DNA of 45,078 nucleotides from Caryophanales bacterium (GTDB taxonomy: Bacteria; Bacillota_I; Bacilli_A; RF39; UBA660): positions 1 through 45,078 of the forward strand of contig JAEEJY010000014.1 of assembly GCA_016282155.1 (NCBI GenBank), in the 5' to 3' direction. Made by a program: the position numbers and the translations under genes. Each line of letters begins with the position of its first letter. The stretch's first letter is position 1. Below the pieces are notes generated by a model, which worked only from the letters and a program-made list of their open reading frames with translations, did no database searches and was not told the DNA's origin. Shown one piece after another: positions 24,688 to 33,100 of the stretch.

Positions 24688-24694
24688 ACCTTTT
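24667..24694 (+). terminator. Intrinsic terminator overlapping the mltG end
   Basis: An 11-bp perfect stem (24667-24677 with 24683-24693) around the mltG stop codon, with only four T before the next -10 region. Confidence 0.75.
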
Positions 24695-24695
24695 G

Positions 24696-24704
24696 TGTTA
24701 TAAT
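24696..24704 (+). promoter_or_regulatory. Extended -10 promoter of trmR
   Basis: TG-T-TATAAT directly joined to the mltG terminator T-tract. Confidence 0.6.
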
Positions 24705-24720
24705 GTGTGTGGTGATTTTT

Positions 24721-25296
24721 ATGAGTATTAAAGAAATGGAAGAATATGCTAAAATTAATAATGTTCCAATTATGGAAAAAGAAGGTATTGAATTCTTAAC
24801 TAAATATATTAAAGAGAATAATATTAAAAATATTTTAGAAATAGGAACAGCGATTGGTTATTCAGCTATTCGTATGTGTTTAGTAGATGATAGTATTACA
24901 GTTACTACTATTGAAAGGGATAAAATTAGATATGATGAAGCTATCAAAAATATTAAGGCATTTAATATGGAAGATAGAATTAATGTTATATTTGGTGATG
25001 CTTTAGAAGTAGAAGTTAGTGGCGAATATGATTTAATCTTCATTGATGCAGCTAAATCTCAATCAATTAAATTCTTTAATAGATATGAAAAATTACTTAA
25101 GGAAGATGGAACTATTATCACTGATAATATAAATTTCCACGGATTAACTTTTAGTAAGGAACCTGCTCCTAGTAGAAATCTAAGACAAATGATTAGAAAA
25201 ATTCATGATTATTTAGATTTTCTTAAAGATAATAAAGAATATACATCAAGATATGAAAATATAGGGGACGGTTTAATGATAAGTAAAAGAGTTTAG
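24721..25296 (+). CDS. trmR: tRNA 5-hydroxyuridine methyltransferase (TrmR/YrrM, O-methyltransferase family 3)
   Basis: 191 residues. The SAM-binding motif ILEIGTAIGYSAI, the acidic TIERD, and FIDAAKSQ are those of the family 3 O-methyltransferases. In Bacillus YrrM (TrmR) methylates 5-hydroxyuridine at the wobble position of tRNA to 5-methoxyuridine. The same neighbours, trhP1 and trhP2 (which make the hydroxyl), lie downstream, which supports this role. ATG 24703 is in frame but lies next to the promoter; ATG 24721 with GGTGAT upstream is preferred. Confidence 0.88.
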   Translation: MSIKEMEEYAKINNVPIMEKEGIEFLTKYIKENNIKNILEIGTAIGYSAIRMCLVDDSITVTTIERDKIRYDEAIKNIKAFNMEDRINVIFGDALEVEVSGEYDLIFIDAAKSQSIKFFNRYEKLLKEDGTIITDNINFHGLTFSKEPAPSRNLRQMIRKIHDYLDFLKDNKEYTSRYENIGDGLMISKRV

Positions 25297-25307
25297 TACT
25301 CTTTTTT
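25285..25307 (+). terminator. Intrinsic terminator overlapping the trmR stop
   Basis: AAAAGAGT (25285-25292) pairs with ACTCTTTT (25298-25305), T-tract to 25307. The stop codon is in the loop. Confidence 0.8.
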
Positions 25308-25309
25308 CT

Positions 25310-25337
25310 TTGATTTTTCTTGTATAAGTGATATAAT
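25310..25337 (+). promoter_or_regulatory. Promoter of 25366..26118
   Basis: TTGATT, 16-base spacer, TATAAT with the extended TG-A. Confidence 0.65.
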
Positions 25338-25365
25338 ACTTTAACATTTAGAAAGAGGAATTATT

Positions 25366-26118
25366 ATGGCATTAAAGAACTTATATCGTTTTCAAGGATT
25401 AGCGTCTTTTAAATCAATTGATTTATCGGAAAGAGAAATTAATCTAGTTAAAGATAATAATTATGTGTATATTTCGAAGAGTTACGATCATCATGCATAT
25501 TTTACTTATAAAAGAATGCGTAAACTTTTACAGGAATTATCACGTACGGAACTAGATATTAATTTTTCTAATGCCTTACTTCGTGATACACGTTATTATC
25601 ATAAGATGCAGGAAATAGTTGCAAATTCTGATAGAGTTACTAATATGGAATCTCTTTCTTTTAAAGTAGTTCCTTCATTTATGGAATTACTTGATAAAAA
25701 TAGTTGCTATAATGAAAAAAAAGAAAAAAATAATTCTTTAGAGAGAGTTGACCGTAAAGTGTTTGGTGGGGGATATGGTCTTTCGAAAGAATGGTTAGAA
25801 CTTCTTAATTATTTAACTTTAGTTTATTCAGTTAAAGATATTTCAAGAAATAATTTACTTGTTTTACTTCGTCGTATAAGAGAGGGAATGTATTCAATTC
25901 CAGAAATACCTGCTTTTTTAAATGAAGGTAGAAGTGAATACATTAATAATGTTATATTATCACCATTTAATAAATATGAGATAAGAAGAGCGATGGAAAA
26001 TATCTATGATGCTGGAGCTTATAACGAAGATAGTGAGTTCGGTAAACACCCAACTTTAACAATAAAAAAAGTATGTAATGAGTATTTAGATGCTCGCTAT
26101 GAACTTTTTAATAAATAG
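25366..26118 (+). CDS. Hypothetical protein, 250 aa, inserted in the trmR-trhP cluster
   Basis: I do not recognise this protein. It is soluble, basic, helical and rich in Arg, Tyr and Asn. Two parts are joined by a Lys/Asn linker (around residues 117-130) that is encoded by long A-runs. Visible but unassigned motifs are FGGGYGLSKEW and RIREGMYSIPEIPAFLNEGRSEY; the second, with two Glu, recalls Fic-like or helical regulatory proteins but lacks the Fic motif. It has its own promoter. In Bacillus no such gene sits between yrrM and yrrN. A ribosome binding site (AGAGGAAT) supports the start. Confidence 0.6.
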   Translation: MALKNLYRFQGLASFKSIDLSEREINLVKDNNYVYISKSYDHHAYFTYKRMRKLLQELSRTELDINFSNALLRDTRYYHKMQEIVANSDRVTNMESLSFKVVPSFMELLDKNSCYNEKKEKNNSLERVDRKVFGGGYGLSKEWLELLNYLTLVYSVKDISRNNLLVLLRRIREGMYSIPEIPAFLNEGRSEYINNVILSPFNKYEIRRAMENIYDAGAYNEDSEFGKHPTLTIKKVCNEYLDARYELFNK

Positions 26119-26147
26119 TTGAATTTTATAAGAAAATGATATATTAT
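26119..26147 (+). promoter_or_regulatory. Promoter of trhP1-trhP2
   Basis: TTGAAT directly after the preceding stop codon, 17-base spacer, TATTAT. Confidence 0.6.
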
Positions 26148-26177
26148 GTTTTATATTAGAAGATAAGAGGTGATCTT

Positions 26178-27029
26178 ATGAAAAAAATTATTATGCCAAA
26201 TAGTATTAAACAAATTAATGATTTAACTAAATACTATGATGGTGTTATTATCGGTCTTAGAGATTACGCTATTAATATGCCAGTTACTTTTAGTATGGAA
26301 AATATTAAAGAAATTACTAAGATATGTAAAGATAATAATAAAGAAGTATTTATTGCGTTAAATAAGAATATGCAAAATAAAGATATTCCTTATTTAAAAG
26401 ATATTTTAAAAGAAATAGATACTTTAAATATTGAAGGAATATTATACTATGATATTGCTTTAGTTAATTTAAAAGATGAATTAAAAATAAATACTCCTTT
26501 AGTATGGAGTCAAGAGCATTTAACAACAAATTATTTAACTTGTGATTTTTGGAATATGTATGGTGCTAAGTATGTATATCTATCTAGTGAAATAACACTA
26601 GATGAAATTAATGAAATAGCGGAAAATACTAAAGCCCTTACAATGGTAAATATGTTTGGTTATTTACCTATGTTTGTATCTAAAAGACATTTAGTAAAAA
26701 ATTATTTAGATACTTTTAATATTAAAGATGATAGTAAGATTAATTATTTATATAAAGAGAATTATTTATATCAAATAATCGATTCAGATTTAGGAACAAT
26801 CGCATATTCGCATAGTGTCCTAAACGGAATACAAGAGTCTTTAGATATTAAGACAGATTATATTGTTTTAAATAGTTTTAGTATACCAGACGATATTTTT
26901 AGTAAAGTAGTAGAAATGTTTTATACTGTGGATAAGTCTAATGTTTTAGAATATAAAGAAAGAATAGATAGTATGTTAGATACTGATTTAGGTTTTCTAT
27001 ATAAAGAAACTATCTATAAGGTGAAATAA
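26178..27029 (+). CDS. trhP1: U32 family tRNA hydroxylation protein, short subunit (TrhP1/YrrN)
   Basis: 283 residues, a TIM-barrel-like protein of the U32 family without the Cys cluster of its partner. GVIIGLRDYAINMPVTF near the N-terminus and VWSQEHLTTNYLTCDFWNMYGAKY in the middle match the YrrN branch. Together with YrrO it is needed for hydroxylation of wobble uridine 34 in Bacillus tRNAs, using prephenate. The annotation as a peptidase is historic. The start has GAGGTGATCTT upstream. Stop and next start overlap by one base (TAATG). In Bacillus, yrrM comes directly before it. Confidence 0.85.
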   Translation: MKKIIMPNSIKQINDLTKYYDGVIIGLRDYAINMPVTFSMENIKEITKICKDNNKEVFIALNKNMQNKDIPYLKDILKEIDTLNIEGILYYDIALVNLKDELKINTPLVWSQEHLTTNYLTCDFWNMYGAKYVYLSSEITLDEINEIAENTKALTMVNMFGYLPMFVSKRHLVKNYLDTFNIKDDSKINYLYKENYLYQIIDSDLGTIAYSHSVLNGIQESLDIKTDYIVLNSFSIPDDIFSKVVEMFYTVDKSNVLEYKERIDSMLDTDLGFLYKETIYKVK

Positions 27030-28231
27030 TGGTCGAACTACTAGCTCCCGCAGGAGATTTAGAAAGATTAAAAGTTGCTTTTATATATGGCGCTGATGCT
27101 GTATATATTGGGGGACCTAGTTTAGGTCTAAGAGCAAACGCTATTAATTTTACATTAGACGAAATAGAAGAAGGATGTAAATTTGCCCATAATTTAGGTA
27201 AAAAAGTCCACGTAACAGTAAATATTGCCTTACATAATAAGGAAATACCAGAAGTAGTAAATTATTTAAAAGAATTAGAAAAAAGAGGCGTAGACGCTAT
27301 TATTGTTAGTGATCCGGGTATTATGAAACTTGCTTTAGATAATACATCTTTACAAGTTCATGTATCAACTCAGGCATCTACTTTAAATGTCGAAGCAGTT
27401 AAATTCTTTAAGAAATTAGGTGCTAAGAGAGTAGTTCTTGCTCGTGAAGCAAGTAAAGAAGAAATTAAAGAAATTATTGATAATGTTGATATTGAAATAG
27501 AGACATTTATTCACGGAGCTATGTGTTCTTCTTATAGTGGTAGATGTGTATTATCAAATTTCTTTACTGGAAGAGATGCTAATAGAGGTGGATGTGCTCA
27601 AATATGTCGTTGGGATTTTGATTTACTTGACGAAAATAAAAATCCTTTAGCTGGTGATAAACCATTTACTTTCTGTACAAAAGATTTAAGTAATTTAAAG
27701 AATATTGAAGAAATGATAGATTTAGGTATATCATCATTTAAGATTGAAGGTAGAATGCGTTCAATATACTATATTGCTACTGTAGTAGGCGTATATAGAA
27801 GAGCAATTGATGCTTATTTAAAACATAATTATAAATATGATAGTCATGATGAAGTAGTATTACGTAATGTAGCTAATCGTGATTCAATAAGTCAGTTCTT
27901 TAATGGTAATTATGGTAAAGAAAGTCAGTATTATAATGGTAGAGTTGAATTATCAAATCAAGACTTCTTAGGACTGGTAAAAGCATATGATAAAGAAACA
28001 CATACTGTTACTTTAGAACAAAGAAATTATTTTAAAAAAGGTGACTTAGTAGAATTCTTTGGACCTAATACTTATTTTAAGTATCAAATAGATGAAATAA
28101 TCGATGAAGATGGTAATAGTATTGATGTCGTTAGACATCCAAAACAAATTGTTAAACTGCATGTAGATAATGAACTTCATGAGTTTGATATGATGCGTAT
28201 AAATAGTGTTGACAAACAAAATAATTTATAG
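27029..28231 (+). CDS. trhP2: U32 family tRNA hydroxylation protein, Cys-cluster subunit (TrhP2/YrrO)
   Basis: 400 residues. ELLAPAGDLERLKVAFIYGADAVYIGG opens the U32 barrel. The family signature HGAMCSSYSGRC holds Cys166 and Cys173; Cys189 and further Cys in GGCAQICRW and FTFCTKDL complete the set that binds an iron-sulfur cluster. A C-terminal beta domain (FGPNTYFKYQIDEI) follows. With TrhP1 it forms 5-hydroxyuridine in tRNA, the substrate of TrmR. The greA promoter overlaps its last codons. In Bacillus udk follows, but here greA follows directly. Confidence 0.9.
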   Translation: MVELLAPAGDLERLKVAFIYGADAVYIGGPSLGLRANAINFTLDEIEEGCKFAHNLGKKVHVTVNIALHNKEIPEVVNYLKELEKRGVDAIIVSDPGIMKLALDNTSLQVHVSTQASTLNVEAVKFFKKLGAKRVVLAREASKEEIKEIIDNVDIEIETFIHGAMCSSYSGRCVLSNFFTGRDANRGGCAQICRWDFDLLDENKNPLAGDKPFTFCTKDLSNLKNIEEMIDLGISSFKIEGRMRSIYYIATVVGVYRRAIDAYLKHNYKYDSHDEVVLRNVANRDSISQFFNGNYGKESQYYNGRVELSNQDFLGLVKAYDKETHTVTLEQRNYFKKGDLVEFFGPNTYFKYQIDEIIDEDGNSIDVVRHPKQIVKLHVDNELHEFDMMRINSVDKQNNL

Positions 28232-28237
28232 TATTAT
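28209..28237 (+). promoter_or_regulatory. Promoter of greA
   Basis: TTGACA (consensus), 17-base spacer, TATTAT. The -35 box and spacer lie inside the last codons of trhP2. Confidence 0.75.
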
Positions 28238-28275
28238 TTTGCTTGTTATATGAAAACAATTTAGAGGTGAAAAAA

Positions 28276-28752
28276 ATGGCAGATAAAAAAGAAATATATT
28301 TAACTGAAAAAGGGTTAAATGAATTAAAAGAAGAATTAAATGAATTAAAGAATGTTAAAAGACCAGAAAACATTCAAGCTTTAAAAGAAGCTAGAGCTCT
28401 AGGAGATTTATCTGAAAATGCAGAATATGATGCAGCCAGAAATGAACAAGCAGTAATTGAAAGCAGAATTCAAGAATTAGAAGTAATGCTTGAAAACGCA
28501 GTTGTTATTACTGAAGTTAAAACAGATACAGTTGGATTAGGTACAAAAGTAACTATTAAATTTATAGATGATAATGACACAGATACATATGACATAGTAG
28601 GAACTAAGGAAGCAGATCCATTTGAAAATAAAATTTCTAATGAATCACCAATTGCTAAAGCTATTATTGGTAAAAAAGTTGGTGAAGTTGCTACTGTAAC
28701 TACTGAAACTGATAGTTATGATGTTGAAGTATTAGAAATAAAAGCACAATAA
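28276..28752 (+). CDS. greA: Transcription elongation factor GreA
   Basis: 158 residues. N-terminal coiled coil (about 1-75) with ARALGDLSENAEYDAARNEQ, the conserved tip that enters the RNA polymerase secondary channel and whose acidic residues stimulate transcript cleavage. C-terminal FKBP-like domain ends SYDVEVLEI. Length is standard. An in-frame ATG at 28243 lies upstream, but it is before the ribosome binding site AGAGGTGA, which points to ATG 28276. Confidence 0.96.
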   Translation: MADKKEIYLTEKGLNELKEELNELKNVKRPENIQALKEARALGDLSENAEYDAARNEQAVIESRIQELEVMLENAVVITEVKTDTVGLGTKVTIKFIDDNDTDTYDIVGTKEADPFENKISNESPIAKAIIGKKVGEVATVTTETDSYDVEVLEIKAQ

Positions 28753-28765
28753 TTTGTGCTTTTTA
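28741..28765 (+). terminator. Intrinsic terminator overlapping the greA stop
   Basis: AAAGCACAA (28741-28749) pairs with TTGTGCTTT (28754-28762), loop TAAT containing part of the stop, short T-tract. Confidence 0.8.
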
Positions 28766-28766
28766 C

Positions 28767-28795
28767 TTGTAAAAAAAGGTATTTTAGTATATACT
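28767..28795 (+). promoter_or_regulatory. Promoter of tig
   Basis: TTGTAA, 17-base spacer, TATACT, one base after the greA terminator. Confidence 0.65.
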
Positions 28796-28821
28796 ATTTA
28801 TGTTTTGAGAGGAGAATTTTA

Positions 28822-30075
28822 ATGAGTAAAAATGTTAAAGAATTAACAATCAAAGTAGAAGGTAAGGAATGGAAAGACGCTATTGATGCTGCATTTGAGA
28901 AAGCAAATAAAAAAGTAAAAATAGATGGTTTCCGTCCAGGAAAAGCTCCAAAAGAAGTATTTTTAAAGAAATATGGTGTTGAAGCTTTATATATGGATGC
29001 TGCAGACAGTGCTTTAGAAGCAGCATATAGAAAAATGTTTGAAGATAACAAAGATTTAGAATTAGTTGCTCAACCTGAAGTAAATATCTTAGCAATTGAT
29101 GAAAATCATGTTGAATTCAAATTTGTATTAACTACTAAACCTGAAGTTAAATTAGGTAAATACAAAGGATTAGGAGTTAAAAAAGAAACTGTTAAAGTAA
29201 CTAAAAAAGAAGTAGATGAAAGAATCGAACAAATTAGACATAGATATGCAGAAAACGTTACTAAAGAAGAAGGTAATGTTGAAAATGGTGATATCGCTGT
29301 TATCGATTTCGAAGGATTCAAAGATGGTGTTGCTTTCCCAGGCGGTAAAGGAGAAAACTACAGTTTAGCAATTGGTAGTGGTTCATTTATCCCAGGATTT
29401 GAAGAACAATTAATCGGTATGAAAAAGGGAGAAGAAAAAGAAATCGAAGTAACTTTCCCTAAAGATTATCATGCTGAAGAATTAAAAGGAGCTAAAGCCA
29501 CTTTTAAAGTAAAGGTAAATGAAATTAAAGAAGTAGTATATCCAGAAATTAATGAAGATTTATTTGCTGATATGGGAGCTACTGATATTAAAACTGAAGA
29601 AGAATTTAGAAAACAACTTGAAGAAACAATTAAAGTTGCTAAAGAACAAGAAGCTGAAAATAAATACATTGATGATTTATTAGCAGCAGCAGCTAAAGAA
29701 ACTAAGATTGATGTTCCTGAAGCTATGATTCACGAAGAAGCTCATAGAATGGTTCACCAATATGAAGAAAACTTAAGAATGCAAGGTTTAACATTAGAAC
29801 AATTCTATCAATATACAAATTCTAATGAAGAAGCTTTAATTGATCAAATGCATGATGAAGCTAAAAATAGAGTAGTTTATAGATTAATTCTTGAAGCTAT
29901 CGTTAAAGCTGAAAAGATTAAAGTAACTGATAAACAAGCTGAAAAAGAAGCTGAAGAAATCGCAACTAAATATCAAATGAAAAAAGAAGATTTCTTAAAA
30001 ACTATGGGTGGCTTAGAAATGATTAAATATGATTTAGAAATGAAAGCTGCTATGGACGTATTAAAGAGTGAATAA
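28822..30075 (+). CDS. tig: Trigger factor (ribosome-associated chaperone, prolyl isomerase)
   Basis: 417 residues in the usual three parts. The ribosome-binding tail has GFRPGKAPKEVFLKKYG. The FKBP-type isomerase domain (about 150-240) contains GDIAVIDFEGFKDG and GSGSFIPGFEEQL. The helical arm and C-terminal domain follow. It binds at the polypeptide exit tunnel and folds new chains. An in-frame upstream stretch from 28756 covers the promoter and is rejected; ATG 28822 with GAGAGGAGAAT upstream is the start. The gene is immediately upstream of the type VII locus but has its own terminator. Confidence 0.97.
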   Translation: MSKNVKELTIKVEGKEWKDAIDAAFEKANKKVKIDGFRPGKAPKEVFLKKYGVEALYMDAADSALEAAYRKMFEDNKDLELVAQPEVNILAIDENHVEFKFVLTTKPEVKLGKYKGLGVKKETVKVTKKEVDERIEQIRHRYAENVTKEEGNVENGDIAVIDFEGFKDGVAFPGGKGENYSLAIGSGSFIPGFEEQLIGMKKGEEKEIEVTFPKDYHAEELKGAKATFKVKVNEIKEVVYPEINEDLFADMGATDIKTEEEFRKQLEETIKVAKEQEAENKYIDDLLAAAAKETKIDVPEAMIHEEAHRMVHQYEENLRMQGLTLEQFYQYTNSNEEALIDQMHDEAKNRVVYRLILEAIVKAEKIKVTDKQAEKEAEEIATKYQMKKEDFLKTMGGLEMIKYDLEMKAAMDVLKSE

Positions 30076-30089
30076 TCACTCTTTTTTCT
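30063..30089 (+). terminator. Intrinsic terminator overlapping the tig stop
   Basis: AAAGAGTGA (30063-30071) pairs with TCACTCTTT (30076-30084), loop ATAA includes the stop, T-tract to 30086. Confidence 0.85.
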
Positions 30090-30108
30090 TTTATTTTAGT
30101 AATAGTTA

Positions 30109-30117
30109 TGTTATACT
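30109..30117 (+). promoter_or_regulatory. Extended -10 promoter of essC
   Basis: TG-T-TATACT, 29 bases before the GTG start. A -35 box is not convincing. Confidence 0.55.
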
Positions 30118-30145
30118 ATTTATAGTAGAATAAAGGGTGGTTATA

Positions 30146-33100
30146 GTGAAACTATATGTAGCAAGCAGTAAAAGAATAACTAAATACACTTTGCCAATTA
30201 AATTGGAAGAGTTTTTTTCTGTTGAATATCAACCTGATAACACTCGTGAAAAATATCCTATTACCATCATTTCTAACGAAACAGGTAAATGGTATTTAAA
30301 GAGTAATGGTAGTGTCGATATTGTTTCAAAAGATTCGGTAATTGATGAAGCAGAATTAATTGAGTATCGCTGCTACTTTGCTAAATTAATTGGTATTGAT
30401 GGATATACAATTATTTATGCTATGCCTGATTATGAAGCAGAATTATATAGTTTAGATTATAAACCTTTAAATAAAATTACAATCGGATCAAATAGTGATG
30501 CTAATATTTATTTTAATCATCCATTAATTGAAAAAGAGCATGCAGTTATCACTAAAGAAGATGACGGGTATAGTATTAAAGCAAGTGATAATGCTCGTAT
30601 AATGATGTTTGTTAATGATAAACAAGCTAAATATAAAAAATTAAAATACGGAGATATTATTTTTATTAATGGTTTAAGAATAATATGGTTACCAAATTCA
30701 TTTAAAATAAATAATCCAGGAAAACAAATACTTGTTAAAGGAATTGATCCTTACTTAGTAAAAGGGGAAACTAATAATGCTGGAACAACTCCCGTAAGTG
30801 ATGAAGAAGCAAGTAAAGAATTATATCGTGAAGATGATTATTTCTATCATATTCCTAAAATTGAAGAAGTAATTGAAGAGAAGACTATTGTTATTGACCA
30901 ACCTCCATCAGGAGAAAAGGGTGGTGAATTACCAGCAATATTCTCTATTGGAGCTTCTCTTACAATGTTAGCCTCATCATTTGTTATGGGTTACAGTTTA
31001 TATAATAATCTTCGTTCTGGTAAAACAATAATGGACTGTTTAGGACAAATTGTTATGTTAGTAGCGATGCTAATAAGTAGTTTAATTTTACCAAGATTAT
31101 TAAGTTTATATACTAAACGTTTAAAGAAAAAACGTGAGAAGTATCGTCAACATAAATATAAAAAATATTTAGCGGATAAAACTAAAGAAATTGAAGATGA
31201 AATTGCTTTAGAAGAAAAGATACTTAACGAAAATAATGATGACACAGCTAAATGTATTGAAGTAGTATCAAAAGTAATAAAGAGTAATATTTGGAATAGA
31301 GAAATAGTAGATGATGATTTCTTAAATATAAGTTTAGGAGTAGGAGATATTCCGATTAAATTTAATATTCAATCTCCTGAAGAACACTTTACTTTAGATG
31401 AAGATAATTTATTTACGGATGTTCTTAAAGTAGTAGAAGATCATAAATATCTACATAATGTTCCAATTATGTTTGATTTTAGAACTAACAACATTAGTTC
31501 AATGATATTTAATTGTAGTTATCGTAATGACTATGTTAATGAAGTAATGTTAAAGTTTGCTACATTCCATAGTGGATCAGATTTAAAGATAATTATTTTA
31601 ACTGATAAGGCTAATGAGTCTTACTGGTCATATGCTAAAATACTTCCACATTGTTGGAGTGAAGATAAGAGTTTAAGATTCTTTGCATCTAGTTTAGAAG
31701 AAGCTAATGAAATATCTTCTTATTTAGATACCGAATTTAAAAATCGTAAGGAAGAAGCAGCTAATAACAAAGATGAAAATGCCGATAAAAAAGATATTTA
31801 TAAAAACTACAGTCCTTATTATTTAATAATCACAGATAATTATTTAAATTATAAGAACTTACAAATTATTTTAGATATCTTAAAAGAAAAGAATAACTTA
31901 GGTTTTTCTATTCTTACAATGGCTGATTCAATGAAATATCTACCTAATAGATGTGCTAATTTTATTGAAATTAGTGATACTAATAGTTGTATTTTAACTA
32001 AGAAGGTAGATTCTAAATCACAAATTAAATTTAGAAATAGTGACTTCCAAAATATTGATATGGAAGGTTTATGTACGAAGTTAGCTAATATTCCATTAAT
32101 GCCTAAAGATGGATTAAAAGAGCTTCCTACATCACTTTCATTCCTTGAAATGTTTAAAGTTTCAAAGATTGAACAATTAAATATTTTAAATAGATGGCAA
32201 ACTAATAATCCAGTTACATCATTATCAACAGTAATTGGTGTTCATAGTGACTTAGAACCATTTAAACTAGATTTACATGAAAAATTCCATGGACCACACG
32301 GATTAATAGCTGGTTCTACTGGATCTGGTAAATCAGAATTTATAATTACATATATTTTATCTTTAGCAATTAACTATCATCCTTATGAAGTTCAATTTGT
32401 TCTAATTGATTACAAGGGTGGTGGACTTGCAGGTGCTTTCTTAAATAAAGAAACAGGAGTTAAATTACCACACTTAGTTGGTACCATAACAAACTTAGAT
32501 ACTAGTGAAATGAATCGTACTTTAGTATCTATTAATAGTGAGTTAAAACGTCGTCAAAGAGTATTTAATGCTACTAAAGATGCTTTAGGAGAAAGTACAA
32601 TTGATATTTATAAATATCAAAGATTATACCGTGAAGGTAAAGTTAAAGAACCAATGGCTCATCTATTTATTATCAGTGATGAGTTTGCGGAACTTAAAGC
32701 TCAACAACCAGACTTCATGGATGAATTAATATCAACTGCCCGTATAGGTCGTTCTTTAGGAGTTCACTTAATCCTAGCAACACAAAAACCTAGTGGTGTA
32801 GTTAATGATCAAATTTGGTCAAACTCTAAATTTAAAGTTTGTCTTAAAGTACAAGATCGTTCTGATTCAATGGAAATGCTTAAGAAACCTGATGCTGCAA
32901 GTATTAAAAATGCAGGACGTTTCTATTTACAAATTGGTTATGATGATTACTTTGATATTGGTCAATCAGGTTGGGGTGGTGCTAAATACGTACCATCAAA
33001 TAAGATTGTTAAAAAACTTGATGAATCAATTGGTTTTGTAAATAATACAGGTTATGTGATTAAGAGCATTGATGAAGAAGAAAAAGAAAAAGAAACAACT

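Noticed and set aside
25716-25733. Long A-runs in 25366..26118 as a programmed frameshift site
   Set aside because: The gene stays in one frame through the run and no alternative frame continues; A-runs are common in such AT-rich DNA.
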